The notes beneath the pieces are model-generated. The model saw only the letters and a list, made by a program, of their open reading frames with translations, did not search any database and was not told where the DNA came from. This document shows positions 11,201 through 21,848 of a DNA stretch of 64,000 bases, piece by piece. The translations under genes and the position numbers were made by a program. The stretch covers positions 1,215,935-1,279,934 of the forward strand of contig SCFE01000054.1 in NCBI GenBank assembly GCA_004352715.1, written 5' to 3'. The DNA is from Hofstenia miamia. Its lineage: Eukaryota; Xenacoelomorpha; Acoela. Each line of letters begins with the position of its first letter. The stretch's first letter is position 1.

Positions 11201-11584
11201 CTGGAACTTCAAGGTATATCGACTTGAAAATTTGTACAAAACATCTATTTCTGATGCATTTCAAGAATATTATATAATTAGAATTTTTTACAATTAAGAT
11301 TTAGCAGCGCAATATTTCTTAAATTCATAAAAATTGGTCAAAAACGGCTGAAAAACAGCCAAGTAGGCAAAATGGGAAATTTTGGTATGCGAGTTCTAGT
11401 CTATGGATTTTGGATGTTGATTGCTCATTCAAATGAGCAGGACTAGAAGAAGATTTCATCTAAAGGTTAAAAAGCCAAAATGATAAAATCAAATGGTTAT
11501 ATCTTAGGTAAGCAAATTTTTTGTGTATCATGTTAGCAAGGCTGCAATCATTTAAATGTAAAGGGTATTCGATTGTTGAAACCC
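11201..11584. other. Gene-free AT-rich spacer
   Basis: No coding sequence or known repeat is seen. A short perfect palindrome, gctcattcaaatgagc, lies near 11,422-11,437. Confidence 0.5.
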
Positions 11585-11989
11585 TTAACCAGTTTTCACA
11601 AAAAGGCAATTGTTCAAATGACTCCATCTGCATTTGCATGTGCGCTTGATTTCAATTTCACTGTTAATCCGATTATGATCAAAATTCATAAAAGACAGAT
11701 TAGTTTGTTCATTCACATTTTCACTAAGTTCGTATTCCATAGATTGGTCATTAACATTTTCACTAAGAACATATTCCATATTAGAACAATTACTTGTATT
11801 AGTTTGTATTGATACAGAAAAAGAACAACTAGTTTGATCCAAGCATTCATCAGTGTCACATATATCACCATTACCAAGATTAGTAATGATCTTAACTTTT
11901 TCACATCGGCTACAAGGCTCTTCAGCCACTTTGAATGAACCGCATGTAATGCATTTCCGCGTTTTAAAAATATGCTTCTTCTTTTTACA
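11585..11989 (-). CDS. Partial gene with a four-cysteine zinc ribbon (bL32m-like?), probable last exon
   Basis: The frame open from 11,989 to the stop at 11,585 reads a basic run (KKKKHIFKTRK) followed by CITCGSFK, then EEPCSRCEKVK. This is CxxC, nine residues, CxxC, with CGxxK after the second cysteine. The spacing and the CGxxK signature equal those of the zinc ribbon of bacterial L32 and mitochondrial bL32m. After the ribbon comes an acidic, Ser/Asn-rich tail of about 100 residues with a 13-residue internal duplication (MEYxLSENVN), unlike the usual bL32m tail. No start codon is found in frame before the ribbon, so upstream exons should lie above 11,989; the acceptor is not clear. It could be another small zinc-ribbon protein. 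A decayed copy is also possible, though the frame has no break. Confidence 0.4.
   Translation of the reverse strand, partial: CKKKKHIFKTRKCITCGSFKVAEEPCSRCEKVKIITNLGNGDICDTDECLDQTSCSFSVSIQTNTSNCSNMEYVLSENVNDQSMEYELSENVNEQTNLSFMNFDHNRINSEIEIKRTCKCRWSHLNNCLFVKTG
11715..11784 (-). repeat. 39-bp tandem duplication in the zinc-ribbon reading frame
   Basis: acattttcactaag at 11,715 recurs at 11,754 (period 39), followed in both by a tattccat block. It encodes the repeated MEYxLSENVN peptide and keeps the frame. Confidence 0.75.
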
Positions 11990-13082
11990 CCATTGTCATT
12001 ATCAATAAAATTCATGAGATGTAAAATATCCTATATTGCCAAAACAAATTCCCAAATATTGTATACTGCATGTTGACATACTTAGTATTAAAATATTACT
12101 TTTAACCTCCTCGATAAAATCAACAAAATGAAGTTACCCTCTTTCATAAACTATATAAATCTTTGAAAAAATCATCATTCCTATGCTTATATCTAACAAC
12201 AACAAAATATCGCAAAAACATAACAGGATGTATTATGAAAATTATATATGAATTTTAAATTTTCACTTTTAATTTGCGTCAAAAATATCCTTTCAGTAAA
12301 TATATCTCTAAGCTTGAAAATTCAACACATTAAAAAATTAGTCAACTGAACAGTCTCCCAATATCAGGAAAGTATTAAAGAGTATACATGCCAAACCTAC
12401 TACAATTCGTGAATATATCCACAATACATTAATAGAAAATAACTTCACATAGTTATTCAATACAGAAAAAATACATTAATTACAAACATTTTATTACAAT
12501 TTTCTAATTTAAAACGCATGCTATGCAAATTATAGTTATTTCGGGAAAAAATTCTGCATTCATCACGCACAATTTGTAAATTACTGCTTTTCACTCTATT
12601 GTCTACAGCTAGATATTGAAGAAGTCTTTGAATATTTCACAAACAAGATAATTTAAAAGACAGCTTTTGACGGTATTTGGTATATTACCTAAAACAGATT
12701 TTCAAGCAAATTCATTAATCATATCATTACTTGACAGATGTAGTGACTTTCACATAATTCAGAATTTCTTCAATAAACTGCAAATACAACCATCGTGTCG
12801 ATTATCTTAGCTTAAGAAAGAATACATGACCTATAAATACTTGGAATTTATAGCTGTTAATTGTTGGAACATTTTATATTTTGAATTATGCCAAGTTGTT
12901 ACTAATATTAAAATTTCAAAATAATAGCAGTTGATTGTTTTAAACATTTTATATTTTGAATGATGCCAAGTTATTACCATTATTTATTAAAGACAAAGAA
13001 ATTACAACACAATATTCAATTATCATGTATTATATTAGCTGCTAGAAAACTAGTGAAATCAAAACTATTTTGCCTATTTTAG
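11990..13082. other. Non-coding AT-rich stretch
   Basis: No convincing exon or element is seen. Two partial copies of a segment with ttaattgttggaacattttatattttgaat (12,857 region) and gttgattgttttaaacattttatattttgaat (12,931 region) indicate a local duplication with a period of about 75 bp. Confidence 0.4.
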
Positions 13083-13225
13083 AAAGACATTCTGAACTAC
13101 GGCAAATGTTGAGAAATATTTATAAAGAAGAGCTCTTGCCCTATCGAATGCAAGAAAAATTTTCGAAATCCGTCAAGAACTGGCAGAGAAATTGCGTGCT
13201 AAATATTGCTCTTTACATATTACAT
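13083..13225 (+). CDS. Internal exon of an unidentified host gene (47 codons)
   Basis: A clean acceptor (tttgcctattttag, ending at 13,082) and a consensus donor (acat/gtaagt at 13,226) frame 143 bases. They are open in one frame: two bases of a split codon and then 47 codons reading RHSELRQMLRNIYKEELLPY and on to VKNWQRNCVLNIALYILH. Composition is that of a folded, helical coding exon, and CpG sites are retained (for example tatcga, ttttcg, ccgtc). I do not recognise the family, and I cannot place neighbouring exons. It could instead be a decayed gene, but the two good splice sites argue for a real exon. Confidence 0.45.
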
Positions 13226-14124
13226 GTAAGTTTGAAAATTTACCCGCATTTCCCACTCAACCTATGAACATTTATTGAAATTTTTCGGCAATGTCAGACA
13301 CAGTGAGATGCCTTCTATATGTTAGCATCAACTTTTGAAACAATTTGTAAGCCAGCAACAAGCTGGAGTCGTTTAAACTCAAAAGCACAAATTGCGCCTT
13401 TTTGCCTAAAATATGCAGCTTCAAGTTGTGTTTGTTATTTCAGCATGTACCCCAATTTGGCCTGCGCCGGACTGCTTTGGTTTGATTGAAATGGGCTCAA
13501 TATGGGCAGAGATAATAAATATTTAGTGTTTAAATGAATTTTGCGCCAATTTGCCAAAAGCCTTGAGATATTTGCATTTTAAAAAATTTAGTAAATTGGA
13601 ATGAGGTCTTGCAAAGGTGTTGGCAATGGTTTTGGGCCCAATGCTGGCATAGGCTATGCAAACAAATGAAAACAAATTTGGAATCAATTAAAACAGTTAT
13701 AGTGTGGAAACACTGGATGCCCAAAACCAGACCTTCCAAAAGTCTTTTCCAAAATCTGACTTGATATTCTTAAGGCATTTACTCTCCTATAGGCGCTAGA
13801 AAAAAAAATTTCGAATTTTGGCCATTTTTGGACTGAGCAAAGGCCATTTAAAGTTTCTAATGGAAAGTCGTGACGTCAGAGCCTAAAATTGGCCAGATTG
13901 GAGGGTTTCTAGCACCCGCAAAAGTGAATAGCTTCCTTAGCAATTGATACTCAGTTCCTAAAACCCCAAAATCTACCCACTCGCAAAAAATTGGAAATAT
14001 CTACCGTCAGGAGCTCTCAAAAGTTTACTACCCCCCCATTTACCTGTGTCCGGTAAAACATCACTTTACACGTTCGCCTTGCGGCTCACACTCCCTCTTA
14101 CGGGCAAAGGCCATCCATCTAGAT
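13226..14124. other. Intron or intergenic sequence
   Basis: Nothing recognisable as coding is seen. A more GC-rich patch at 14,030-14,112 (ttcgccttgcggctcacactc) looks like the edge of another repeat; it adjoins the truncated E4 pol fragment. Confidence 0.4.
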
Positions 14125-14828
14125 TTCATAATAATTTGAATTCTGCTTTGTCATCTAGGGTTGCTCCCTCAATATCTGTTATCATTCTTTTCAGGTTTTG
14201 AAAATGTAAAGTCCTATCATTATTTAATACATACTCATAATTATCTAACCCTTTTTTAATTGTGTATGGACCTGACCATATGGTTTTAATTTACATACTT
14301 GATTTATGTAAATCACTTTAATATGTGTAAATGTATGTACCTTATCTCCTATTTATTTTTTAATTCCTCTGTTGTCTAGTTGCTGACTTCTTTATGTTGT
14401 GGCACATCATTTTGTGGATGGCTGTGATTCTATCTTTCAGCTGTCTCACAAACTGATTGCCATTTTATCAGAGTATTCTGTGAATTGCATAGATAGTGGT
14501 GTTGCTACTTCTCTGCTGTACATTGCTTTAAATGGAGTGATTTTTGTGGTTGAGTGTACAGAAGTATTATAAAAATGTTCTGTCATCTGTATTACTTCTC
14601 TCCACTTACTTCCACCTATTCTTGATGTGGCTACCCTGATCAGTTTTAATAATGTTCTGTTATATCTCTCAACTGCTCTTTTTGCTATAGGGTGATATGC
14701 TGTTGTGCATTCACTTACAATTTCTAATAACTTTGTTAACTCTTGGAAACAGTGTGCTCTAAATTATGGGCCTTTATCTGTTATAATTTTCTCCATTGGG
14801 CCTATTTTCAGAATCCACTTTTTTAGTA
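14125..14828 (-). pseudogene. E4 integrase, 3' half (interrupted by E5)
   Basis: On the minus strand it reads VILKKWILKIGPMEKIITDKG, TAYHPIAKRAVERYNR, LKLIRVATSRIGGSKWREV, HFYNTSVHST and TPLSMQFTEYSDK. It then reaches the C-terminal segment ending in the pol tail (DRTLHFQNLKRMITDIE). This carries the second catalytic Asp and the Glu of the integrase core. A stop follows the ITDKG block and others occur downstream. The reading begins exactly at the end of the E5 3' LTR. Its missing N-terminal half is at 45,953-47,215, and the two halves join in frame across the duplicated TTAC. Confidence 0.85.
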
Positions 14829-14832
14829 TTAC
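14829..14832. repeat. Target-site duplication of E5 (TTAC), 3' side
   Basis: TTAC directly abuts the LTR end at 14,833. The same four bases abut the other LTR end at 45,949-45,952. Removing E5 and one TTAC restores an open integrase frame (ETANV then ILKKWILK). Confidence 0.85.
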
Positions 14833-15386
14833 TGTAACATCCTCCACCTAGCTTATTGCACCGTGTCTAATTACTGATAATGAGTACTCAGTAAATTGCG
14901 GGTGAGGAGTTACCAAGTTGTTGAACCGTCAGACCTTTCTCTCTTATTAACTAGTTATGTTAATTAAATAATTGAGCATTGACTATCACTGTTTAGGTGA
15001 CAGAGCCGTATGACGTTTCCTCTCCAGTTCTTCCATGGGCTACTGCCCAAAGCCGATCTCCACAAAACAGTTCCTCTCCTTCATGAACGATGATTGAATC
15101 CACGGCACCACCTCAGCTCAACTGGAACTAATTATGTGTACCTTACTTTAGCTCAGTGCGTGCACTCAAGTAAAGTTGTAACTGACTTAAACTCAATTTT
15201 GTAAAGTGTTTGTTGTTTTGATTAAGTAAAGCAACCGGGCATTGACACTAACTGCATTTACATAATGTTAAAATAGCCATTACCGTAAAACTATCAGCTT
15301 AATAATTTAAGTAATAAGATTGCAGTTTCCTAAACTTACATTTAATAATCTTACATGTAAAGTCATTTATCAGGTCGATTATAGTC
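14833..15386 (-). repeat. 3' LTR of E5 (partial, start lost in gap)
   Basis: It ends (minus strand) in GGTGGAGGATGTTACA. The same terminal segment is found at 44,821-45,043 before the primer site. The LTR start falls in the gap at 15,387-15,477. The LTR keeps many CpG sites, unlike those of E1 and E6. A related but more diverged LTR is at 39,125-40,198. Confidence 0.9.
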
Positions 15387-15477
15387 NNNNNNNNNNNNNN
15401 NNNNNNNNNNNNNNNNNNNNNNNNNNNNNNNNNNNNNNNNNNNNNNNNNNNNNNNNNNNNNNNNNNNNNNNNNNNNN
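15387..15477. other. Assembly gap (91 N)
   Basis: Unknown bases lie between ORF4 and the LTR of E5; the end of ORF4, the purine tract and the LTR start are hidden here. Confidence 1.
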
Positions 15478-15958
15478 CTTCCCATGTTATCATTGCATAT
15501 TCTGCTTGTTTTGACATTTTTAGTACTGCCTCGCGTTCAGTTGTAACTGTATTAGCATATTTCAAGAACCAAGTTTCTCGAAAATTTTCTGCTATCAGTG
15601 TTAGTTGTCGCAGCTCATTCATTTTCTGAGAGAAAATTCCAAAATATTTTTTATATAGACTGATGCCTTTTAGTGCTATCAGAAGCGTCATCTGAGCATC
15701 TGCTTTACAAGTGTGGGCTAGATCCGCTCTCATCTGCGTATTTGGATAGAAAAATGTAAACACTTTCCGTAGGCTGCGCGTATTTGCCACATCCTTATAG
15801 AAGAAGCTAATGTTCTCTATTACCTTCTGTTCCGATATATCGCCAGGATCGTTTTTCCCAATTTGCATCATCGTTACAATCTCCACACGTTTTGTTACGT
15901 CGTAGTAACAGTAATTTTGCTCCCACAGATCAGTCCATACTATGTCATTAACTCCCAA
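15478..15958 (-). CDS. ORF4 of E5 (partial), unknown function
   Basis: An open frame of about 160 codons runs into the gap. It starts inside the conserved GVNDIVWTDLW block and continues with YCYYDVTKRVEIVTMMQ, ISFFYKDVANTRSLRKV, FTFFYPNT, ADAQMTLLIALKG and NTVTTEREAV. It is about 65% identical to ORF4 of E1, with the differences spread in a pattern that spares the aromatic and charged core. A deletion of about 170 bp relative to E1 (E1 positions near 1790-1962) removed the normal start and the ORF3 end. ORF4 therefore has no ATG of its own here and overlaps the shortened ORF3 by 11 bases. Confidence 0.6.
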
Positions 15959-17217
15959 GTATCATTTCTATTGCTTTACTCTGAGAATTTACATATGATT
16001 TATATTCGTGTAAGAATGTTTTTGCTGGTCGGACCTCTTTCGGGAGTCTCCATCTCGGCAGTACCATGGGTATTGCTATTGTTTTTGGCGGCGTACACAA
16101 TAAGATCTTTGTATCGACTAATCTTTCAATTTCATTGTAAGTGCCCGTAGTATTAGATGCTGTTGCTAAACCAATGGTGGCGGGGTAGTTCATCTTTGCT
16201 TCTGGGATTGTCTCCCAAAATGATTGTGTTAGTCCCCGTTTGCTTAGCTTTATCCGTATACGTTCCTGTATGTCAATCTTCGATGTGATGCATTCAACAT
16301 CAAGTGCAATTTGGTTAAAAGGTTTCAATAGTTCCTCTAACTCTGTGCGCGTGAATGCTTCCGTAAACATTAACTTCATCGTTGCGACCGTTTGTTGTTC
16401 TCTTATCCTCTGATAGTTTCTTTCCGTTATCTCTTTTCTTTCCTTCGTAACTTTTATTTCTACCAGGAACCGTTCGTCATCTGTGTCAATCCACTCTATC
16501 GTACTATCTTGACTCGTGTCTCCCCACTTTTCGATGTTTATTTGGTCGATCACTGTTTGTGTCTGTGGGGATAGCAGTAGTTGTGATGACGTTAGTAGTT
16601 GTTCTTCTTTGATGATTTCTTGCTGTGATTTCGTTACCATTTCACATATCTCTACTGGTGTTGTTATCCCACCCTTCTTTAGCATCTCGGCCCTTCTAAT
16701 TATTTTTGTGAAAGTGCATCTTGGGCTATCTCTGATGTGTCGTTTCATGTTTTCATTTATCACTTGTTGTATGTTTTTCTCTTTGACTAGTTGTGTTATG
16801 TCCTTCGTATCAGCTAATTTTCGTTCTGAGGTTGCACCCCACATGTATTTTCGCATGGGCTCCTCGAATATTTGTATTTCGCTTGGGCATATTCCTGTTA
16901 TGTTGGCCAGCTCCACTATTGACATTCTTCCCGTTGGGTGATGTTTTGTTATCAGCCTACTTATTAATTTTTCTATCGTTTGCATTGGTTTCTCGTTTTT
17001 GTTGGGCGATTCAGTCTTTTCAACGTGGCCTTTCAGTATCCAATTCTTTGTTTGTGTATTCATTGGAGATAATGCGATCTCAAACTTTTTTGCTTTCATG
17101 AGTTTCACCCTTTTATTTCTTGTCATGGGTAGTCTTAGGTCTCTTCTGTGAGCAATATTGCTAGCAGCCATGCGGACGTTCTGTATCTAATCTCCGGCGC
17201 GTTCTTCTCCTCCAATA
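15948..17217 (-). CDS. ORF3 of E5, longest open stretch of the novel gene (about 400 codons)
   Basis: From 17,171 to the stop at 15,948 there are 407 codons without a break, the best-preserved reading of ORF3. The order of segments is: KKFEIALSPMNTQTKNWILK (about residue 27), SPNKNEKPMQTIEKLISRLI, GRMSIVELANITGICPSE, IFEEPMRKYMWGATSE (about 125), CTFTKIIRRAEML, TPVEICEMVTKSQQE, then WIDTDDERFLVEIKVTKE, LMFTEAFTRTELEELL, DVECITSK, KMNYPATIGLATA, LLCTPPKTIAIPMVLPRWRLP and FLHEYKSYVNS. Upstream, 17,217-17,172 continues the gene in another frame (EEKNAPEIRYRTSAWLLAI), so one frameshift lies near 17,150. The end is artificial, caused by the deletion into ORF4. CpG codons are retained. No catalytic motif is recognised. 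Confidence 0.65.
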
Positions 17218-18217
17218 NNNNNNNNNNNNNNNNNNNNNNNNNNNNNNNNNNNNNNNNNNNNNNNNNNNNNNNNNNNNNNNNNNNNNNNNNNNNNNNNNNN
17301 NNNNNNNNNNNNNNNNNNNNNNNNNNNNNNNNNNNNNNNNNNNNNNNNNNNNNNNNNNNNNNNNNNNNNNNNNNNNNNNNNNNNNNNNNNNNNNNNNNNN
17401 NNNNNNNNNNNNNNNNNNNNNNNNNNNNNNNNNNNNNNNNNNNNNNNNNNNNNNNNNNNNNNNNNNNNNNNNNNNNNNNNNNNNNNNNNNNNNNNNNNNN
17501 NNNNNNNNNNNNNNNNNNNNNNNNNNNNNNNNNNNNNNNNNNNNNNNNNNNNNNNNNNNNNNNNNNNNNNNNNNNNNNNNNNNNNNNNNNNNNNNNNNNN
17601 NNNNNNNNNNNNNNNNNNNNNNNNNNNNNNNNNNNNNNNNNNNNNNNNNNNNNNNNNNNNNNNNNNNNNNNNNNNNNNNNNNNNNNNNNNNNNNNNNNNN
17701 NNNNNNNNNNNNNNNNNNNNNNNNNNNNNNNNNNNNNNNNNNNNNNNNNNNNNNNNNNNNNNNNNNNNNNNNNNNNNNNNNNNNNNNNNNNNNNNNNNNN
17801 NNNNNNNNNNNNNNNNNNNNNNNNNNNNNNNNNNNNNNNNNNNNNNNNNNNNNNNNNNNNNNNNNNNNNNNNNNNNNNNNNNNNNNNNNNNNNNNNNNNN
17901 NNNNNNNNNNNNNNNNNNNNNNNNNNNNNNNNNNNNNNNNNNNNNNNNNNNNNNNNNNNNNNNNNNNNNNNNNNNNNNNNNNNNNNNNNNNNNNNNNNNN
18001 NNNNNNNNNNNNNNNNNNNNNNNNNNNNNNNNNNNNNNNNNNNNNNNNNNNNNNNNNNNNNNNNNNNNNNNNNNNNNNNNNNNNNNNNNNNNNNNNNNNN
18101 NNNNNNNNNNNNNNNNNNNNNNNNNNNNNNNNNNNNNNNNNNNNNNNNNNNNNNNNNNNNNNNNNNNNNNNNNNNNNNNNNNNNNNNNNNNNNNNNNNNN
18201 NNNNNNNNNNNNNNNNN
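17218..18217. other. Assembly gap of exactly 1000 N
   Basis: A round length indicates a scaffold join of unknown size, not a measured gap. It cuts ORF3 of E5, and the sequence after it (18,218 on) is unrelated to the element. Confidence 1.
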
Positions 18218-20148
18218 TTAATATGTAATTAACCCGACGTACCACCACATCAAATATCAGTGAAGGATATTATACTGAACAATTCCTATGTTACTTCTAT
18301 ACATTTCCTAGGTAAATATTTACAACTAAAATTAGCAAGAATAAAATTAATTCAAAACTATAAAAATCGTTCAAAAAGCAAAAAATATGGAAATTTGCAA
18401 ATTCAACATGAAAAATTATAAGAAAAAAATTCAAGAGTCAGGTACAGCATCATCTTTACATCCAAAAGTAACACGCAAAAATGGATTCAAATTCGAACAC
18501 ATAAATCTGGAATTGGTATTGCAAACCCTGTTTTTTACAGTAACATAGAATCTTTTTAGATTTTTCAATGGCAATAAACGGCCATTTTGAACCGTCTTCT
18601 TAATCTTTTTGTAGGCCTAGATAACAAATCCTTCACCCTTTATTGCAAACAGAAGTTCGTTACCCTAAACTTTTTGAATATCATTAACTATTTTATTGCC
18701 AAGGTAGAATTAATATAATTTTGCTTGTGAATGCCTGAAATATGTAAATATACGAGAAAACAAACAAATTCCTATTGGCAGTCAAAGTGTTCGAAATCAA
18801 CATACCGTTCATAAATAAAAATTTAATGCCTAAAATTATTGTTCTATTTAACATTCAAATAGCTTAAATATTATATGAATAACTTATTTTAATGTGAAAG
18901 TTGAAACACAATGACAAAAGCGCAATACGTATAGTCGTACTGAGTTTTTTGTTAATAATGGCAACATTTGCCAATCAAGATGAATTTGCTAAGATAATTC
19001 TAATATGATTTGCAAATATTGTTTTGAATTAAAGTTGATGTTATTTTATCATATGTAAATTATGATATTTAAAAAAATAATGTCTTTTATCGGGTTTCGA
19101 ACACTTTGACTTTCGAACACTTTGATATGAACCAGAGTATTCAAGGCCTTGAATTTTTTAAGATTGAAGATTGAATTGTTTGGTGGGATTGAGATTGGGA
19201 TTGAGTCAATCCCTGTCTTTAAAGATTGAGATTGGGATTGAATTTAAGGATGAAATTGACACTAAAATAGACCTTCTACAGCCAATAAAATAAGACTTAA
19301 ACAAGGTTTTTGACGCCATTTTTTACACTAGAAAGTAGAGCTTCTGCGGCAATAAAACAGGTTTAAATAAGGTTTAAATTATTATATAATAGACCTTCTA
19401 CTGAGAATAAAATAAAGGCAAAATAATAAACAAATAGCATAAAACTGCGTCCTGATTTCCCTGGAAATCCAAATCTAAAACGAAGATTCAGTGTAATACA
19501 TAATATTTTGAAATAAAAACAAAATAAAGATTGGGATTGGGTTTGAGATTGAATTTTTGACAATTTTGGGATTGGAATTGAGATTGAATTGGGGAAAGAT
19601 TGGGATTGAGATTGGGCTTGAGATTGGGATCGGGATTGAATACTCTGATTCTAGTATTATTGCATTGTAGCACGTCTTTTTTAAAATAAAACTGCAATTG
19701 GTTGAGCCCATCCGCCAATTAAAAGTCATGATGTATGATACTGTTTTATCTTAATGTTAAACTACTATATGATAAACAAAATTGAAAACCGTGAAATTGA
19801 CAGTTTTGGGTGTTCTAGTGTTAGTGAAATTCTTAAAAATTAAATCCTTGGTAATAATGTCAAAGGCTATGATTCCTTTAAGCGGGAATAAAAATATTAC
19901 TGCGCAAAAAGCATAGTTAGAATTGGTTCCTGAATTGATATAATCACACGCTGAATTTAAATAGTATATTGCAACTTTGAGTAAGAGCTGTGCGTGTCAC
20001 AATTAAGTATTCCTATACTAAAAATGAAACCAAACATTGTGGTGCATAATTTAAATAAAGCAATTAAAAAATTTTTACTTGAGGTATTAAAATAGGCAAA
20101 CTATGCATCCAATAATCGAATGAAAAATATAATATAAAGAAAATTTAC
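18218..20148. other. AT-rich non-coding stretch
   Basis: No exon or known element is seen apart from the minisatellite at 19,170-19,645. Part of this may be intron of the minus-strand gene at 20,149-20,917. Confidence 0.45.
19170..19645. repeat. Degenerate minisatellite of gattgggattgag-type units
   Basis: Units such as gagattgggattga recur at 19,190-19,250 and densely at 19,528-19,640 (gattggg, gattggaattgag, gattgggatcgg). The hexamer is ATTGGG, not the animal telomere hexamer TTAGGG. Confidence 0.8.
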
Positions 20149-20212
20149 CTGATGGTGCCAAAGCAGCATTTGCGATTTTAGCCATATCAGAAGTATTCCC
20201 TGTTTCATCAAG
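20149..20212 (-). CDS. Second exon of the nuclear-protein gene
   Basis: After the acceptor (attttttag, ending at 20,213) the exon reads LDETGNTSDMAKIANAALAP and ends at a donor (cag/gtaaat, 20,148). It has 64 bases and continues the frame of the previous exon (phase 0 in, phase 1 out). The next exon is not found in the sequence downstream on this strand. CpG and GC content are higher than in the flanks. Confidence 0.55.
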
Positions 20213-20251
20213 CTAAAAAATATTGAATTTTGGTAGGAACGTACTATTTAC
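20213..20251 (-). other. 39-nt intron with an in-frame terminal stop
   Basis: On the minus strand this runs from GTAAATAGTACG to ATATTTTTTAG. Its length is a multiple of three, and it has no stop until TAG, which is also the acceptor. Splicing extends the protein; retention adds 12 residues and ends it. 39 nt is very short for an animal intron. Confidence 0.5.
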
Positions 20252-20917
20252 CTTAACCGGAACAATCGTTTGGCTATTAATTTCACCATCTTCGGAAGAT
20301 ATTTGGCAGATTTTCGCTTCTGCAGAATCTCCATCGACATTCGTATAATCAGAAGACGTAAGTAAATTATCTAAAGTTATTTCTTCGAAAGGTACAGTGG
20401 CAACATCAGAGGATTCAGCTTTAATTTGAATATCTTTACTCATGTTTATCGGAGATGGTACAGACACATTATTAATCATCAATGAATTCTGACTATTTTC
20501 TTCTACATTGTCAGAACAAACATATGGTTCCTGAATTCCTTTTTGTGATAACAATTGTGAGATGACACTATCACATGTTTTTGCTGGTTTTATGAAATCA
20601 GCATTATTTGATGACACAAATTCGGAATCTGGTTCTCTGAAACGTTTTCGTTTGCGAGGGATTACTCCATTGTTTGGTGATGGCTCTATAATTTCTTCTG
20701 AAGGGCTTTGAGAAGGAACACTAGCAAAAGACGTTGGTTCAAGCGAGCTTTCTTGTGAAGAAAACATTAAGGTTCCAAAACAATGCGTTAATAACTTATT
20801 CATTAACAAGATCTCTAATCCATCAGACTTAACATTATTTAATACATTTCGATCAATTGAAAATGAAATATTAAATCTTTCACCACTAGAAGGATTATTT
20901 AATTCCAACGCGGTCAT
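20252..20917 (-). CDS. Probable transcription-related nuclear protein, first coding exon
   Basis: Starting at the ATG at 20,917 the exon has exactly 222 codons and ends in AAG before a GTAAAT donor. The N-terminus reads MTALELNNPSSGERFNISFS, a folded-looking segment (residues 1-55) with LEILLMNKLLTHCFG. A long Ser/Pro/Glu-rich region follows, with a basic nuclear-localisation-like cluster RKRKR at 88-92 and an IKAESS motif resembling a sumoylation site, then acidic stretches (EEITLDNLL, SEDGE) typical of activation domains. I do not recognise the family. A TTTAG just before the ATG could be an acceptor, so translation may start in an earlier exon. The frame is also open upstream to 20,995, but that part is hydrophobic and poor in CpG and is probably not coding. 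The exon seems to be host sequence, not transposon. Confidence 0.6.
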
Positions 20918-20995
20918 TACTAAATACAACCAATAAATTATTTTAATACAAAGAATGCAAACAATTTTAAACGAATTGAAAAAAAAAAGAAACAT

Positions 20996-21809
20996 GCAAC
21001 CCTTTTAAGGGGGGAATTGCCCCTAAATAATTTTAGAATTCTTACGTAAAAACAAAAGCGAAAGTAATACTAAGGCATCATAATATATTTAAATAATGAC
21101 AGTTTTAGGTACAATCGATTACATAATTGTTCGATTTCTACTTGCAAATGAAAAAAGTATCAGGGGCAGACATTTTTAAATTGATAATTAGGGATTACAT
21201 TTCCCTTGTTCGACATAAAATTTATCGACAAATTTATAGAAGTATTTACAGTGAATAAACTTTTGAAGGAGTGACTTTAACAAATTTTTAAGTGAGTTAG
21301 AACATCTTAATTTTGTACATTCATTAAATTTTCTAGATCTTTCTCTTTTTATATTACCCATTCTTATAAAATCGAATTACGATTTTGCTTTGTATTACAT
21401 CATTTTTGCATAAAAAATTTCTGCATATCCTCTGGTGGGAAGTTCAGAACATTGTAAATCTAATCAAAAGAAAAAACAGAATTGGAAAAAATTGGAAATA
21501 TTCAGGGCTTGGAAGTTGTGTTTGTGTTATTAAGTCTGAGCTTGAGTTTTTATGTTTCAAAGAAAGACTGAATTTGATTATGTTTTGACATAGAACCTGA
21601 AGTTAAAAATATTCTATTTTTCACCATATTTTAAATTTAATATATTTTTATATCTTCTGAGTTTTTCCATTTAGGCTTTGTAAAGCATTGCAAGTTCAAG
21701 TTTCTAAGCTTCTGAACACAAAAATGCGCTGCAAATATTAGAAAATCTATTAAATTCTTAATACAACAATTTATTTTTAAGAACTTATGTGATGAAATTA
21801 GAAATTAAG

Positions 21810-21848
<39 letters not shown>

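Noticed and set aside
17148-18248. Long open frames across the N runs (also at 24,053-24,719, 26,524-27,785, 43,055-44,206 and 44,953-45,584)
   Set aside because: They are open only because N codons are not stops; there is no coding evidence inside the gaps.
19528-19640. Interstitial telomere repeat
   Set aside because: The hexamer is ATTGGG with frequent variants, not TTAGGG.
20918-20995. N-terminal extension of the nuclear protein with a possible membrane segment
   Set aside because: It is AT-rich, ends at a possible TTTAG acceptor just before the ATG at 20,917, and its hydrophobic run does not fit a nuclear protein.
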